From positions 1 through 64,000 of the forward strand of contig CAYPRB010000009.1 of the NCBI GenBank assembly GCA_964413055.1: a stretch of 64,000 nucleotides of DNA, given 5' to 3'. The translations under genes and the position numbers were made by a program. The stretch comes from UBA3102 sp964413055 (GTDB lineage: Bacteria > Bacillota > Desulfotomaculia > Desulfotomaculales > Pelotomaculaceae). Of this stretch, positions 40,425-49,866 are shown piece by piece (the first letter of the stretch is position 1; each line of letters opens with the position of its first letter). The notes below the pieces were generated by a model. It was not told where the DNA came from, ran no database searches, and saw only the letters and a list, made by a program, of their open reading frames with translations.

Positions 40425-41081
40425 ATGGAAGCAAAGTTGGAAGCACGGGTCCGGAGGGAAAAAAACAAAGGTTATATTCGACAATTGAAGGCAAAAGGTT
40501 TGATTCCCGGTGTTTTATACGGGAAAAATTTAAACAGTATTCCGGTTTCATTGAGTGCCGGTAAACTGCATAAGATTTTGGTCCAGGAAGGTTCCAACGC
40601 CCTGATCAACCTGAAAATAAAAAATAATAACACCAGTAAAACTTATAAAGTTATGGTTAAAGCGGTACAGTACGACCCGCTGCGCCGTACGCCGGTGCAT
40701 ATTGATTTTTACCGCTATGCGCTAAAAGAAAAAATACGTGCCGAAGTTGCGGTTAGTTTTTCGGGGTCAGCCCCGGGCGTAGCTGCCGGCGGAATCTTGA
40801 ACCCGGTAATGCGCCGGGTTGAGGTGGAGTGCCTGCCAAGAGAGATACCCGAATCTATAACGGTTGACATTTCCAACCTTGACCTTGGGGAAAGCATTAC
40901 TGTATCTGAACTTGTCCCGCCTCCAGGAGTAACGGTGATTGATGATCCGGATGCTCCGGTGGTTGCCGTCACGGGCAGGGAGGCTGCCGAAGCTGAAACC
41001 GGTGCCCCGGCCGGGGAAGAAGAAGTTGAAAAGGTTGAAGAAACTGAAGAAGCTGAAACTGAAGAGAGGGAAATTACTTAA
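40425..41081 (+). CDS. rplY: Ribosomal protein L25 / general stress protein Ctc
   Basis: A 218-residue long-form L25 (TL5/Ctc): N-terminal L25 domain (SKTYKVMVKAVQYDPLRRTPVHIDFY spans the 5S rRNA contact region; LIPGVLYGKN near residue 28) and a C-terminal TL5 beta domain, then a Glu-rich tail. Located between prs and pth as in Bacillus. Start needs attention: the well-spaced ATG at 40418, five bases after AAAGGAGG, is out of frame, and the in-frame ATG is at 40425, 12 bases from it. Confidence 0.92.
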   Translation: MEAKLEARVRREKNKGYIRQLKAKGLIPGVLYGKNLNSIPVSLSAGKLHKILVQEGSNALINLKIKNNNTSKTYKVMVKAVQYDPLRRTPVHIDFYRYALKEKIRAEVAVSFSGSAPGVAAGGILNPVMRRVEVECLPREIPESITVDISNLDLGESITVSELVPPPGVTVIDDPDAPVVAVTGREAAEAETGAPAGEEEVEKVEETEEAETEEREIT

Positions 41082-41159
41082 ACGGTCAAAAAAGCACTTC
41101 CATCCGTAAATCCGTCAAGTTAAAATAGAAATACCGGTCCGGTTTTGGAGGTGCTGATT

Positions 41160-41777
41160 ATGAAATTGATTGTCGGCCTGGGTAACCCGGGTTGTAAATA
41201 TGCTGCCACCCGTCATAACGTGGGGTTTATGGTGCTTGACCGGCTGGCCGCAGATGTGGACGTGGTAGTAAAAAAGAAAATGTTTAAGTCATTGGTGGGA
41301 CGGGGAATGATAGGTAGGGAAAACATAATTTTGGCCAAACCGCAAACTTTTATGAATTTGAGCGGGGAAGCCGTGGGTTTGCTTGTCAACTGGTTTAAAT
41401 TAAGCCCCGCCGACCTGATTGTAATTTACGACGATCTGGATCTGCCCCCGGGAAATGTGCGCGTGCGCCCCGGAGGCGGTTCAGGGGGGCACAAGGGAAT
41501 GCAATCGATTATCCGCGTCCTGGGAACACAAAAATTTCCCCGGATTAGAATCGGGATCGGTAAGCCGCCGGTGCTTGATTTTGAAGCTGCGGATTATGTT
41601 TTAAGCCGTTTAAATCCCGGTGAGATGGGAAAAATTGAGGAGGCCCTCAAAATGGCGGCCGAGTCTGTAAAATGTATCGTACGGGACGGTTTGGAAGCGG
41701 CGATGAATCTTTATAACAGCCGGCTACAGCAAGAACGGGCCGGAGACAGAAAAAATAACGGCGCAGACGAAGATTAA
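41160..41777 (+). CDS. pth: Peptidyl-tRNA hydrolase
   Basis: Frees tRNA from stalled peptidyl-tRNA. The 205-residue enzyme starts MKLIVGLGNPG, with the catalytic His in RHNVGFM and the KPQTFMNLSGEAV and GGSGGHKGMQSI motifs. The ATG at 41160 follows GGAGGTG; the frame is open five codons upstream. The stop overlaps the start of the next gene. Confidence 0.96.
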   Translation: MKLIVGLGNPGCKYAATRHNVGFMVLDRLAADVDVVVKKKMFKSLVGRGMIGRENIILAKPQTFMNLSGEAVGLLVNWFKLSPADLIVIYDDLDLPPGNVRVRPGGGSGGHKGMQSIIRVLGTQKFPRIRIGIGKPPVLDFEAADYVLSRLNPGEMGKIEEALKMAAESVKCIVRDGLEAAMNLYNSRLQQERAGDRKNNGADED

Positions 41778-42217
41778 TGCCGGGCAGCCTAATAACCCCC
41801 CTGGCCGATTTTTTTAACACTGTTCCAGCCGGGCTGGTTTCCTTGTTTTTAGGTATAGCTGCGGCGGGGCTGGCCTGGCATTTGAATAAAACCGCAGTGT
41901 TTTGGTATCCGCGCGGGCGCGTGTTCCTGGCGCCGCTGGCGGAGGAGTTGGCCAAGACGTTGCCGGCTGTAATTTTGGGTGCCGATATTTTTTTGACCCA
42001 CCTTGTTTTTGGCGTGGTAGAAGGAATCTGGGAATTGTTCTCGGTATCCCGGGGCGGTATTTATGCCGGATTGGCGGCAGTGGCCGGCCATGCAATTTTC
42101 GGAGCAATTACCTTTTGGGTTATTATGCAAGCGGGAACGGTACCGGCTTTGGTTGCAGGGTATCTGGCTCATGCCGCCTGGAACGGGGCCGTGTTGAAAT
42201 TTCTTACTCTGCGGTAA
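41777..42217 (+). CDS. PrsW-like / CPBP-like intramembrane-protease candidate
   Basis: A 146-residue membrane protein with four to five helices. Helix 2 ends in APLAEELAKTLPA, a paired-glutamate motif also seen in PrsW (EExxK), followed by a helix with HLVFGVVEGIWELF, GHAIFGAITF and HAAWNG. Such Glu, His and Asn positions are used for metal binding in CPBP/PrsW-type intramembrane proteases. It overlaps the pth stop by one base (TAATG) and precedes fin, a sporulation gene. A site-1 protease of an anti-sigma factor is possible, but the protein is shorter than typical PrsW. Confidence 0.6.
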   Translation: MPGSLITPLADFFNTVPAGLVSLFLGIAAAGLAWHLNKTAVFWYPRGRVFLAPLAEELAKTLPAVILGADIFLTHLVFGVVEGIWELFSVSRGGIYAGLAAVAGHAIFGAITFWVIMQAGTVPALVAGYLAHAAWNGAVLKFLTLR

Positions 42218-42285
42218 AGATTCTGCAACAACTTGCAAGTGGCAAAAATCAGGTTAACGACATACTTTAAAAGGAGGACCGGCTG

Positions 42286-42516
42286 TTGAAACTGACTTAC
42301 ATTTGTGAATGCTGTGATGCTGCAGTAGAAGAAATAGAAATCTCGCTTCCGCAAACCGGTCGCACGTCTGCCGGTTTGACGGGAACGGTCCACCAAGATA
42401 TAATTAATACAGGAAAAAGGGGAACCTTGATTTTGACCACCCTTTGTGACGATTGCCGGGAAATGATTTACGGCGGTCCGGAAAATTCTTTTTTTGAAAG
42501 GCCCGGGCTGCACTGA
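42286..42516 (+). CDS. fin: Anti-sigma-F factor Fin
   Basis: A 76-residue zinc-binding protein with CECC and CDDC motifs; Bacillus Fin (YabK) has the same length, spacing and position between pth and mfd. Fin accumulates in the forespore and inhibits SigF to allow the switch to SigG. The middle (TLILTTLCDDCREM) corresponds to the second zinc knuckle. Start is TTG 42286 after AAAGGAGG. Confidence 0.85.
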   Translation: MKLTYICECCDAAVEEIEISLPQTGRTSAGLTGTVHQDIINTGKRGTLILTTLCDDCREMIYGGPENSFFERPGLH

Positions 42517-42541
42517 GAAACAAGTTAATGTTCCGGAAATC

Positions 42542-42576
42542 AGAGCTTTGGCCTTATATTGCTAAAGCTCTTTTTG
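42542..42576 (+). terminator. Terminator between fin and mfd
   Basis: AGAGCTTT (42542-42549) pairs with AAAGCTCT (42564-42571) and is followed by TTTTT. mfd starts 26 bases later, so some readthrough or a promoter in the gap is required. Confidence 0.7.
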
Positions 42577-42601
42577 TGATTGAATTTTGGAGGAGTAACT
42601 T

Positions 42602-45600
42602 ATGCGTGGTATTTTAAAACCACTGAAATCTTCAGATGAATATGCGGGCCTGGTCAGGGGATTGAAACAAAATTTGCGTCAGGCGGTGTTTGGTTTATCG
42701 GGTTCACAATGCAGCTATCTCTTTGCCGGACTGGCAGAAGCGGTCTTGCCACTGCCGGTGTTGGTGGTGGCTCCGAACGAACGGGAGGCGGGCCGGTTGG
42801 CGGATGAAACCGCAGGTTTTTTACCGGGGGTGGCGGTAAAACTGTTCCCGGTGATGCAGTTGCTGCCTTACCAGGTTTTGGCGCACAATAAGGAAGTACA
42901 GGTGCTGCGGCTGCAGGTATTGGAAAGCCTGGTTAAAGGTAAGAGTTTAGTGGTGGTCGCGCCCGCCGAGGCACTGATGCGGCGTTTGGTTCCCCCTGGT
43001 GTTTTCGGCCGGGGGAGCGTGCGTCTGTCGGTAGGAGACCGGGTGGAGCGCGATAGTTTGTTGCAGAGGCTGCTTGTAATGGGTTACGAAAGAGTCGGGC
43101 TGGTGGAGGACAGGGGGCAGCTGGGTCTGCGGGGCGGTATACTGGATATTTTTCCTATGACCGGATTTAGGCCCGTGCGATTGGAATTTTTTGACGATGA
43201 ACTGGATTCAATCCGTATTTTTAATTCCTCCACGCAGTGCTCTGAAGAAAACATCACTGATTTGACCGTTTTTCCGGCCAGAGAATTTATTGCCGCCCCA
43301 GCTACCTGGAAAGATGCCCAAAAAAGCCTGGCCAGAGAATATAAAATACAGCACAATAAACTGATCCGTTCGGGGGACCGTGAGGCAGCGCGTCAATTCG
43401 CGGAAAGGTTCGGTACGGCCCTGAGCGAAAATGCCGGTTACCTCAGCGGCATAGAACACTTTTTACCATATTTTTACCGCGAGGAAGTTACGCTGGTAGA
43501 TTATTTTCCTAAAACAGCGCCGGTTTTTATTGCTGAACCGTCACGGGTTAAAGAAGCCGTAGCATCAATCCAGCGGGAACGTGCAGAAACTTACGCGGAA
43601 CTCATAGGCAGGGGGAAAGTGCTTCCTTCCCAGTTGTCGTGTTACGTGGAATCAATGCGCCTGCAGGAAGCTGTTAACTCCCGGTGTGGGGTCTACTGCT
43701 CTTTGCTGCCGCGTCAGTCCCGGTTTGTCGAGCCCCAGAAGGTAATCAACTTCCCCGCCAAAGCAATGCGCACCTTCAGGTCCAATCTGGAAATAATTAC
43801 CGGGGAAATAGCCTACTGGAAAAAATCGGGGCAAGCGGTGGTCATTCTTATGTCAGGATCCAAGCGGGCCCGGCAACTACTTTCTTTTTTAAAGGAAGGT
43901 AATATAGACGCCTTTTATACCGGTTCATCGGAAGGAAATATCAGAAAAGGTAATGTGGTAGTCACGGTAGGTAATTTGAGGTCCGGTTTTGAGTTGCCTG
44001 CCTGCGGGCTGGTGGTGATTACCGAAGGGGACCTTTACGGGCATGATAATAAATTGCGCAAAACACGGCAGCGACGCGGATCCATGGCTCCGTTCGTTGA
44101 TTTGAAAACAGGGGACTACGTGGTCCACGTCAATCACGGTATCGGACGCTACCTGGGAGTGGTGCCGCTGACCATAGGCGGTATTCAAAAGGAGTACCTG
44201 CTGGTTAAGTATGCCGGTGAAGATAAACTTTACGTTCCGGTGGATCAAGTCGGCCAGCTTCAGAAATACCTCGGTGGTGAAGGCCAGGCGCCGCGCACGT
44301 CCAGATTGGGCGGCGGCGAGTGGGCCAGGACCAAAGGGAAAGTCAGGGAAGCGGTTAAGGAGATGGCCGGGGAATTACTTGCCCTGTATGCCGCGCGGGA
44401 AACGGTAAAAGGCCATGCTTTCGGGCCGGATACTGTCTGGCAGCGTGAGTTTGAGGATACTTTTCCCTACGAGGAAACCCCGGACCAGTTGCGGGCCATT
44501 GAGGAAGTCAAGTCCGATATGGAACGGTCCCGGCCCATGGACCGGCTGCTTTGCGGGGATGTAGGCTACGGTAAAACGGAAGTGGCCCTGCGGGCGGCTT
44601 TTAAGGCTGTTATGGACGGTAAGCAGGTGGCGGTACTGGTACCGACAACCATTTTAGCCCAACAGCATCACCTGACTTTTTCGGAAAGACTGGCGGGTTT
44701 CCCAATAAACGTAGAGGTCTTGAGCCGTTTCCGGACGTCCGGGGAACAGTCCCGGGTACTGGCAGGACTGAGGCTGGGCACGGTGGATATTGTCATCGGT
44801 ACACACCGCCTGGTACAAAAGGATGTGTCCTTTAAAGACCTGGGTCTGTTGATTGTGGATGAAGAACAGCGCTTTGGGGTTGCGCACAAGGAACAGTTGA
44901 AAATGATACGCAAAAATGTGGACGTACTCACCCTTTCGGCGACACCGATCCCGCGTACTTTACACCTGTCCCTGATCGGGGTGCGGGATACAAGTATCCT
45001 GGAAACACCGCCGGAAGACCGCTATCCGATTCAAACCTACGTGCTGGAAGAAGATCCGGCCCTGATACGTGAAGCCATCCAGCGGGAGTTGAGCCGGGGA
45101 GGGCAGGTGTTTTTCGTTTATAATCGGGTGCTGGATCTGGACCGGGTGGCTGTCTGGCTCCAGGGACTGGTTCCCGGAGCCAGGGTCGCCTTAGCTCACG
45201 GGCAGATGCAGGAAAGCCGTTTGGAACAGATCATGCTTGACTTTGTAAGCCGGGAAATAGATGTTTTGGTTTGTACCAGTATTATTGAAAACGGTCTGGA
45301 TATACCCAATGTGAACACACTGGTGGTTAAGGAAGCCGGCATGATGGGTTTGGCCCAGCTCTACCAGCTCCGGGGCAGGATCGGTCGCTCCAGCCGCCTG
45401 GCGTACGCCTACTTTACCTTTCGCAAGGACCGGGTGCTGGGGGAAGCTGCGGAAAAAAGATTAGCTGCCATTCGTGAGTTCACAGAGCTGGGATCGGGGT
45501 TTAAAATTGCCATGCGGGATTTGGAGATCCGGGGTGCGGGAAATATATTGGGGGTTGAACAACACGGACATATTGCCGCGGTTGGTTTCGATCTTTACTG

Positions 45601-46174
45601 CCGTCTCCTTGAGGATGCCGTAAGAGAGGCCAAGGGCGAAGAAAAAGCCCGGGCGGTGGAAACCAATGTGGAACTGCCGGTAGAGGCTTACATCCCGGGT
45701 GATTACATTCCTGATACCAACCAAAAAGTTGAGATTTACAAACGTATGGCAGGACTTTTATCGGAAGCAGAGCTCTCAGAACTGGCGGACGAACTGGCGG
45801 ACCGTTTCGGAGACCTGCCCGGTGCGGTGCAAAGTTTGCTGGCGGTCGCCAGAGTCAGGGTCCTGGCAAGTCATCTAAAAATAAAAAATATTAATCTTTT
45901 ACCGGGCCAACTGCGACTGTTGTTTGCCCCGGACCATGCTCTCACCGGGGAAGACCTGGTGGCGCTGAGCGGGGAATACCGTAACCAGGTCAAATTTAAT
46001 AATTTGGGTCATGAATTTGAGATCAAGCTGCGGGTGGTTACCGGGGCAGACCGGCCGGTATCACCCGGATTGTTGGAAACACTGGAACTATTTTTAAGAA
46101 AGCTGCAGAACCGGGACCGGGAAGCCGCCGGGAAAAATACTCCGGCCACAACCCGGCAGGTGCGGGACTTGTAA
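42602..46174 (+). CDS. mfd: Transcription-repair coupling factor
   Basis: Mfd removes stalled RNA polymerase and recruits UvrA. The 1190-residue protein has the N-terminal UvrB-like module (up to about 450), the RNA-polymerase interaction domain with GDYVVHVNHGIGRYLG near residue 504, the motor with Walker A GDVGYGKTE near 651-659 and DEEQRFGV near 753, and a C-terminal TRCF domain. All motor motifs are intact and the length is usual. Confidence 0.97.
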   Translation: MRGILKPLKSSDEYAGLVRGLKQNLRQAVFGLSGSQCSYLFAGLAEAVLPLPVLVVAPNEREAGRLADETAGFLPGVAVKLFPVMQLLPYQVLAHNKEVQVLRLQVLESLVKGKSLVVVAPAEALMRRLVPPGVFGRGSVRLSVGDRVERDSLLQRLLVMGYERVGLVEDRGQLGLRGGILDIFPMTGFRPVRLEFFDDELDSIRIFNSSTQCSEENITDLTVFPAREFIAAPATWKDAQKSLAREYKIQHNKLIRSGDREAARQFAERFGTALSENAGYLSGIEHFLPYFYREEVTLVDYFPKTAPVFIAEPSRVKEAVASIQRERAETYAELIGRGKVLPSQLSCYVESMRLQEAVNSRCGVYCSLLPRQSRFVEPQKVINFPAKAMRTFRSNLEIITGEIAYWKKSGQAVVILMSGSKRARQLLSFLKEGNIDAFYTGSSEGNIRKGNVVVTVGNLRSGFELPACGLVVITEGDLYGHDNKLRKTRQRRGSMAPFVDLKTGDYVVHVNHGIGRYLGVVPLTIGGIQKEYLLVKYAGEDKLYVPVDQVGQLQKYLGGEGQAPRTSRLGGGEWARTKGKVREAVKEMAGELLALYAARETVKGHAFGPDTVWQREFEDTFPYEETPDQLRAIEEVKSDMERSRPMDRLLCGDVGYGKTEVALRAAFKAVMDGKQVAVLVPTTILAQQHHLTFSERLAGFPINVEVLSRFRTSGEQSRVLAGLRLGTVDIVIGTHRLVQKDVSFKDLGLLIVDEEQRFGVAHKEQLKMIRKNVDVLTLSATPIPRTLHLSLIGVRDTSILETPPEDRYPIQTYVLEEDPALIREAIQRELSRGGQVFFVYNRVLDLDRVAVWLQGLVPGARVALAHGQMQESRLEQIMLDFVSREIDVLVCTSIIENGLDIPNVNTLVVKEAGMMGLAQLYQLRGRIGRSSRLAYAYFTFRKDRVLGEAAEKRLAAIREFTELGSGFKIAMRDLEIRGAGNILGVEQHGHIAAVGFDLYCRLLEDAVREAKGEEKARAVETNVELPVEAYIPGDYIPDTNQKVEIYKRMAGLLSEAELSELADELADRFGDLPGAVQSLLAVARVRVLASHLKIKNINLLPGQLRLLFAPDHALTGEDLVALSGEYRNQVKFNNLGHEFEIKLRVVTGADRPVSPGLLETLELFLRKLQNRDREAAGKNTPATTRQVRDL

Positions 46175-46261
46175 AAAAGAATTCCCTCTTGCCGGGATCC
46201 TCTTGAAGAGTTGGTTCTCATAAGATATAATTGGACCATCATGGGCGGGGGAGATGAAGCA

Positions 46262-47224
46262 GTGGATAAAAAAATAAAAATATTTATTGCATTGATGATA
46301 GTGATATGCATAATTGCAGTGTCCGGTTGCAGGGAAAATGTGGTTGCCGAGGTGAACGGTGAAAAAATAACTACGCGTGAGCTATCCCAACAAGTTGACC
46401 AAATGAAGGTCATGCTGGAAGAACGGGGAATGGATTTCAGCGGGGAGCAAGGCAAGGAACTCCTGGCGTCTTTGGAAAAAGAAATGCTTAACCAGATGAT
46501 CAACAACAAGTTAATGATCCAGGAAGCCAAACAATTTGCTAGTCTGACGGCCGAACAGGTCGAGGACAAGGTGAACGAAATAAAAGGGCAGTTTGCTTCC
46601 GAGGAGGAATATAATAATTTTTTGATTCAAGCGGGAATGAGCGGGGAAGAGGCGGCGTTCGTCATGAGTTTACAAGAAGAGTTGACCAAGGATACGGCAC
46701 CGGTTTCCGAGGAGGAAGCCCGGGAGTATTATGAAGCGAATGAAGAACAATTTGTCCAGCCCGAACAATTCGAAGTCCGGCACATATTGTTTTTTGTCGA
46801 CGACGGAAGCAGTGATTATCCCGCCAAGCATACGGATGCCGAAGCTAAAGAACTGGCCGGGGAAGTAATTGCCCAGTTGAATCAGGGCGCGGATTTTGCT
46901 GCTTTGGCCGCAGAAAAATCAGAAGATGAAGGCACCAAGATCGACGGGGGGCGTTATGTCTTTAGTAAAGGCCAGTCGGTTAAAGAATTCGAAGATGCCG
47001 CCTGCGCCCTGAATCCCGGTGAATATACCAGCACGCCGGTAAAAACGGATTATGGTTACCACGTAATCAAAATGGAGCAAAAAATTCCGGCCGGGCAGCA
47101 AGCATTCGAGCAGGTGAAAGAAGTTCTTATGCAACAATTACTGCAGCAGGCCAAGCAGGAAAAATTCAACCGGTTTATGCAGGACGCCATAGATAAGGCT
47201 GATATAGTAAATAACTTGATATAA
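46262..47224 (+). CDS. prsA: PrsA-like foldase lipoprotein (parvulin peptidyl-prolyl isomerase)
   Basis: A 320-residue lipoprotein: basic start, hydrophobic core and lipobox VSGC near residues 17-20, a SurA-N-like chaperone region (EVNGEKITTRELSQQVDQMK), and a parvulin domain (FEVRHILFFVDD to TPVKTDYGYHVIKMEQK, about 178-285). It should fold secreted proteins on the outer membrane face. GTG at 46262 follows GGGGGAGATG. Mfd-prsA-spoVT is a common clostridial order. Confidence 0.9.
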   Translation: MDKKIKIFIALMIVICIIAVSGCRENVVAEVNGEKITTRELSQQVDQMKVMLEERGMDFSGEQGKELLASLEKEMLNQMINNKLMIQEAKQFASLTAEQVEDKVNEIKGQFASEEEYNNFLIQAGMSGEEAAFVMSLQEELTKDTAPVSEEEAREYYEANEEQFVQPEQFEVRHILFFVDDGSSDYPAKHTDAEAKELAGEVIAQLNQGADFAALAAEKSEDEGTKIDGGRYVFSKGQSVKEFEDAACALNPGEYTSTPVKTDYGYHVIKMEQKIPAGQQAFEQVKEVLMQQLLQQAKQEKFNRFMQDAIDKADIVNNLI

Positions 47225-47296
47225 AAACCAAAAGCCTGTCTAAGAATTAATAAAAATGCTGAAAGATAAAATATTTTTTTTGTGATTGGAAAAAAA

Positions 47297-47327
47297 TGAA
47301 TAATTGTTCCCTTCCTGCTATATACTA
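47297..47327 (+). promoter_or_regulatory. Candidate SigG promoter of spoVT
   Basis: TGAATA (47297-47302), an 18-base spacer, and TATACTA (47321-47327) resemble the gnATR-18-CATnnTA SigG consensus with one -10 mismatch. spoVT is SigG-dependent in Bacillus. Confidence 0.45.
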
Positions 47328-47381
47328 TCATATAAAGTTAATCCGGCAATATCAGCTTAAAGAAGGAGGGAAGGGAATTTA

Positions 47382-47942
47382 ATGAAAGCAACGGGCATCG
47401 TCCGACGTATTGATGATTTAGGGAGAGTTGTCATTCCTAAAGAAATAAGGAGAACCCTGAGGATTCGCGAAGGTGACCCCCTGGAGATTTTTGTAGACAG
47501 GGAAGGTGAGGTTATATTAAAAAAATATTCACCAATCGGTGAATTAGGCGATTTTGCAAAAGAATATGCCGACTCATTACACGAGGCCCTTGGTCATATT
47601 GCCTGTATCGCAGATCGGGATGTAATAATTGCTGTTTCAGGCGCGCCAAAGAAAGAGTTTTTAAATAAGCCCATCGGTAATGCAGTAGAAAAAATTATGG
47701 AAGAACGAAAAGCGATCATCATTAATAATCCCGGTGAAGATTATTTATGTAAAGAATGTATGATTGTAGAAGACGGGGAGTGCAATTATTCTTCAGAAGT
47801 AATAGCACCGATCATTGCTGAAGGGGATCCGATCGGAGCGGTAATACTGGCGTCTAAGGAACCGGATATTAAGATGAGCGAAATGGAACTAAAGCTGGCC
47901 GAAACGGCAGCCGGTTTTTTAGCTAAGCAAATGGAACAGTAA
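47382..47942 (+). CDS. spoVT: Forespore regulator SpoVT
   Basis: A 186-residue AbrB-family regulator: N-terminal swapped-hairpin domain starting MKATGIVRRIDDLGRVVIPK, then a GAF-like domain with KPIGNAVEKIMEERKAI and the CKECMIVEDGECNY cysteines. SpoVT tunes SigG-dependent genes late in the forespore. Length matches Bacillus SpoVT at about 178. Confidence 0.95.
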   Translation: MKATGIVRRIDDLGRVVIPKEIRRTLRIREGDPLEIFVDREGEVILKKYSPIGELGDFAKEYADSLHEALGHIACIADRDVIIAVSGAPKKEFLNKPIGNAVEKIMEERKAIIINNPGEDYLCKECMIVEDGECNYSSEVIAPIIAEGDPIGAVILASKEPDIKMSEMELKLAETAAGFLAKQMEQ

Positions 47943-47946
47943 CACG

Positions 47947-47972
47947 GGTGGCCTTGAAAGGCCACCTTTTTT
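47947..47972 (+). terminator. Terminator after spoVT
   Basis: GGTGGCCT (47947-47954) pairs with AGGCCACC (47959-47966) and is followed by six T. Confidence 0.85.
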
Positions 47973-48003
47973 ATAGCTTACTGTTTGAGGCGCAAAGCAC
48001 CGG

Positions 48004-48054
48004 GTTCGACCGGGCCCGGGAGCGAACGAGCCCGGGCAATTTTAAGGGTCGAAC
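48004..48054 (+). ncRNA. Unassigned nested hairpin in the yabN-mazG leader
   Basis: GTTCGACC (48004-48011) pairs with GGTCGAAC (48047-48054), and inside it GCCCGGG (48014-48020) pairs with CCCGGGC (48031-48037). The extended hairpin has a nine-base purine-rich loop and lies 70 bases before the coding region. It matches no riboswitch class I know and has no T run, so it may be a protein-binding or mRNA-stability structure. Confidence 0.4.
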
Positions 48055-48124
48055 ATGAGTGTTGTAAGCCCACAGGTATGTTGAGTAGCTTGACGGGCAT
48101 TCTTGGAAGGAGATACACTGAATA

Positions 48125-49780
48125 ATGACATCTAAAACAAAAATTACTATTGCCGGTCTGGGTGCGGGGGCACCCGGAGATATTACTTTGGCTGCCTGGG
48201 AGGCACTGAAAAATTCATCACGTATTTTGCTGCGTACCGAAAAACATCCGGTGGTGGATTGGCTCCGCCGGGAAGGGTTTGCTTTTTCCACCTTTGACCA
48301 TTTTTACGAAAGCGCCGCCAGCTTCAGTGAAGTTTACCGGCGGATCGCAGAGGTGGTAATTACTGAAGCCGGCCGGGGACCGGTATTGTATGCCGTTCCG
48401 GGCCACCCGATGGTTGAGGAGGAATCGGTAAATCTGATCGTGGAAAAGGCCGGGTTTGAGGGGATTGAAATAAAGTTTTTACCGGCGGTAAGCTTTCTCG
48501 ATGCGCTTTTTTCGTCAATCCGGCTTAATCCGGGAACCGGCCTGCAAATTATTGACGGTTTGCGGCTTGACGGAAAATTATTAAATCCTGACGGGGCGGT
48601 TGTGATTACCCAGGTGTATAACCGCCTGACCGCTTCTGATGTTAAGCTGGCACTGCTTGAGGTTTATACTCCGCAGCACCCGGTTACAGTAATAAGAGGA
48701 GCCGGTATCCCCGGCGAGGAGAGGATCGAGACGGTATCTCTTTATGAGTTGGACCGGTTGGAATGGATCGATCATCTTACCAGTTTATATTTACCGGCGG
48801 CCGGTGGATATGAGCTGGGAGCGGGGGAGAAGGGAGCGACCGGCGCCGGATGGGAAGTCGGGGACCGGCAGGAGGGGCAGGTGGACGAGGTGGAGGTTCC
48901 CCGGTTACGCAAAGCTGAAAACCCAACCCGGGCCCGGAATATGGATAATGGTGCCGGAGGACAAGCAGTGCCCGGAGAAGATGATGATACTCACAGCTGT
49001 CGCTATCCCCTCGATGCCCTGATGGACGTAATGGCGCGTCTGCGCGGTAAAGATGGTTGCCCTTGGGACAGGGAACAGAATCACCATACTTTAAAACCTT
49101 ACCTGCTGGAAGAAGCCTATGAAGTTTTAGACGCTCTTTCCCAGGAAAATATGCATAAAATATGTGAGGAATTGGGAGACTTGTTACTACAAATAGCATT
49201 TCACGCCCAGATAGCATCTGAAACCGGCGGCTTTGACTTGAATAACGTTATCGCCGGAATCACCGAAAAAATGGTCCGCCGCCATCCCCACGTGTTTGGT
49301 ACGGTAAAGGTGCATGACAGTAATGAGGTAACCCTCAATTGGGAAAAGATAAAGCAAGAAGAAAGGGCGGGTGGTGCCCCCCGCAGCCTGTTGTCGGGCG
49401 TTGCCCAATCGCTTCCGGCGCTGATGCGGGCGTTGAAAATTCAAAAAAAGGCTGCCCGGGTAGGATTTGACTGGCCGGACTACCGGGGGGGGCTGGAGAA
49501 AATTCGTGAGGAACTGGTGGAGCTGGAATCAATCATTCCCGACCACGACCAGGTACTTATTGAGCAAGAATTGGGAGATCTGCTTTTTTCTGTGGTAAAC
49601 CTGGCCAGGTTGCTGGAGGTGGAGCCGGAAACAGCCTTGTCGTCAACCAATGAGAAATTTATCAGGCGTTTCAGTTACATTGAAAAAATGGTACAGCGCC
49701 AAGGCAGGGAATTTTCACAATGTACCCTGTCCGAAATGGATACATGGTGGGAAGAAGCAAAAAGATTGGAAAAAAACTAG
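48125..49780 (+). CDS. mazG: YabN: tetrapyrrole-methylase domain fused to MazG pyrophosphohydrolase
   Basis: A 551-residue fusion. The first 220 residues carry a TP-methylase fold (IAGLGAGAPGDITLAAWEAL, LYAVPGHPMVEEESVN); after a low-complexity linker (about 225-295) the MazG NTP pyrophosphohydrolase follows with CPWDREQNHHTLKPYLLEE, EELGDLLLQIAFHAQ and a second MazG half near residues 440-540. MazG clears non-canonical NTPs. The linker is unusually long for YabN. The gene is in its Bacillus-like position before hup and rqcP. Confidence 0.93.
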   Translation: MTSKTKITIAGLGAGAPGDITLAAWEALKNSSRILLRTEKHPVVDWLRREGFAFSTFDHFYESAASFSEVYRRIAEVVITEAGRGPVLYAVPGHPMVEEESVNLIVEKAGFEGIEIKFLPAVSFLDALFSSIRLNPGTGLQIIDGLRLDGKLLNPDGAVVITQVYNRLTASDVKLALLEVYTPQHPVTVIRGAGIPGEERIETVSLYELDRLEWIDHLTSLYLPAAGGYELGAGEKGATGAGWEVGDRQEGQVDEVEVPRLRKAENPTRARNMDNGAGGQAVPGEDDDTHSCRYPLDALMDVMARLRGKDGCPWDREQNHHTLKPYLLEEAYEVLDALSQENMHKICEELGDLLLQIAFHAQIASETGGFDLNNVIAGITEKMVRRHPHVFGTVKVHDSNEVTLNWEKIKQEERAGGAPRSLLSGVAQSLPALMRALKIQKKAARVGFDWPDYRGGLEKIREELVELESIIPDHDQVLIEQELGDLLFSVVNLARLLEVEPETALSSTNEKFIRRFSYIEKMVQRQGREFSQCTLSEMDTWWEEAKRLEKN

Positions 49781-49866
49781 GAAACATTTTCTTTAAGGGA
49801 GGAGTTGCCGGGATTTTCGCGAATAGGTAGGGGAATTACCATTTAATTTTCTTTAGGAGGGATTAC

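Noticed and set aside
47995..48054. tRNA gene suggested by a GGTTCGACC piece
   Set aside because: No acceptor, D or anticodon arms can be folded around it; the segment forms a simple nested hairpin.
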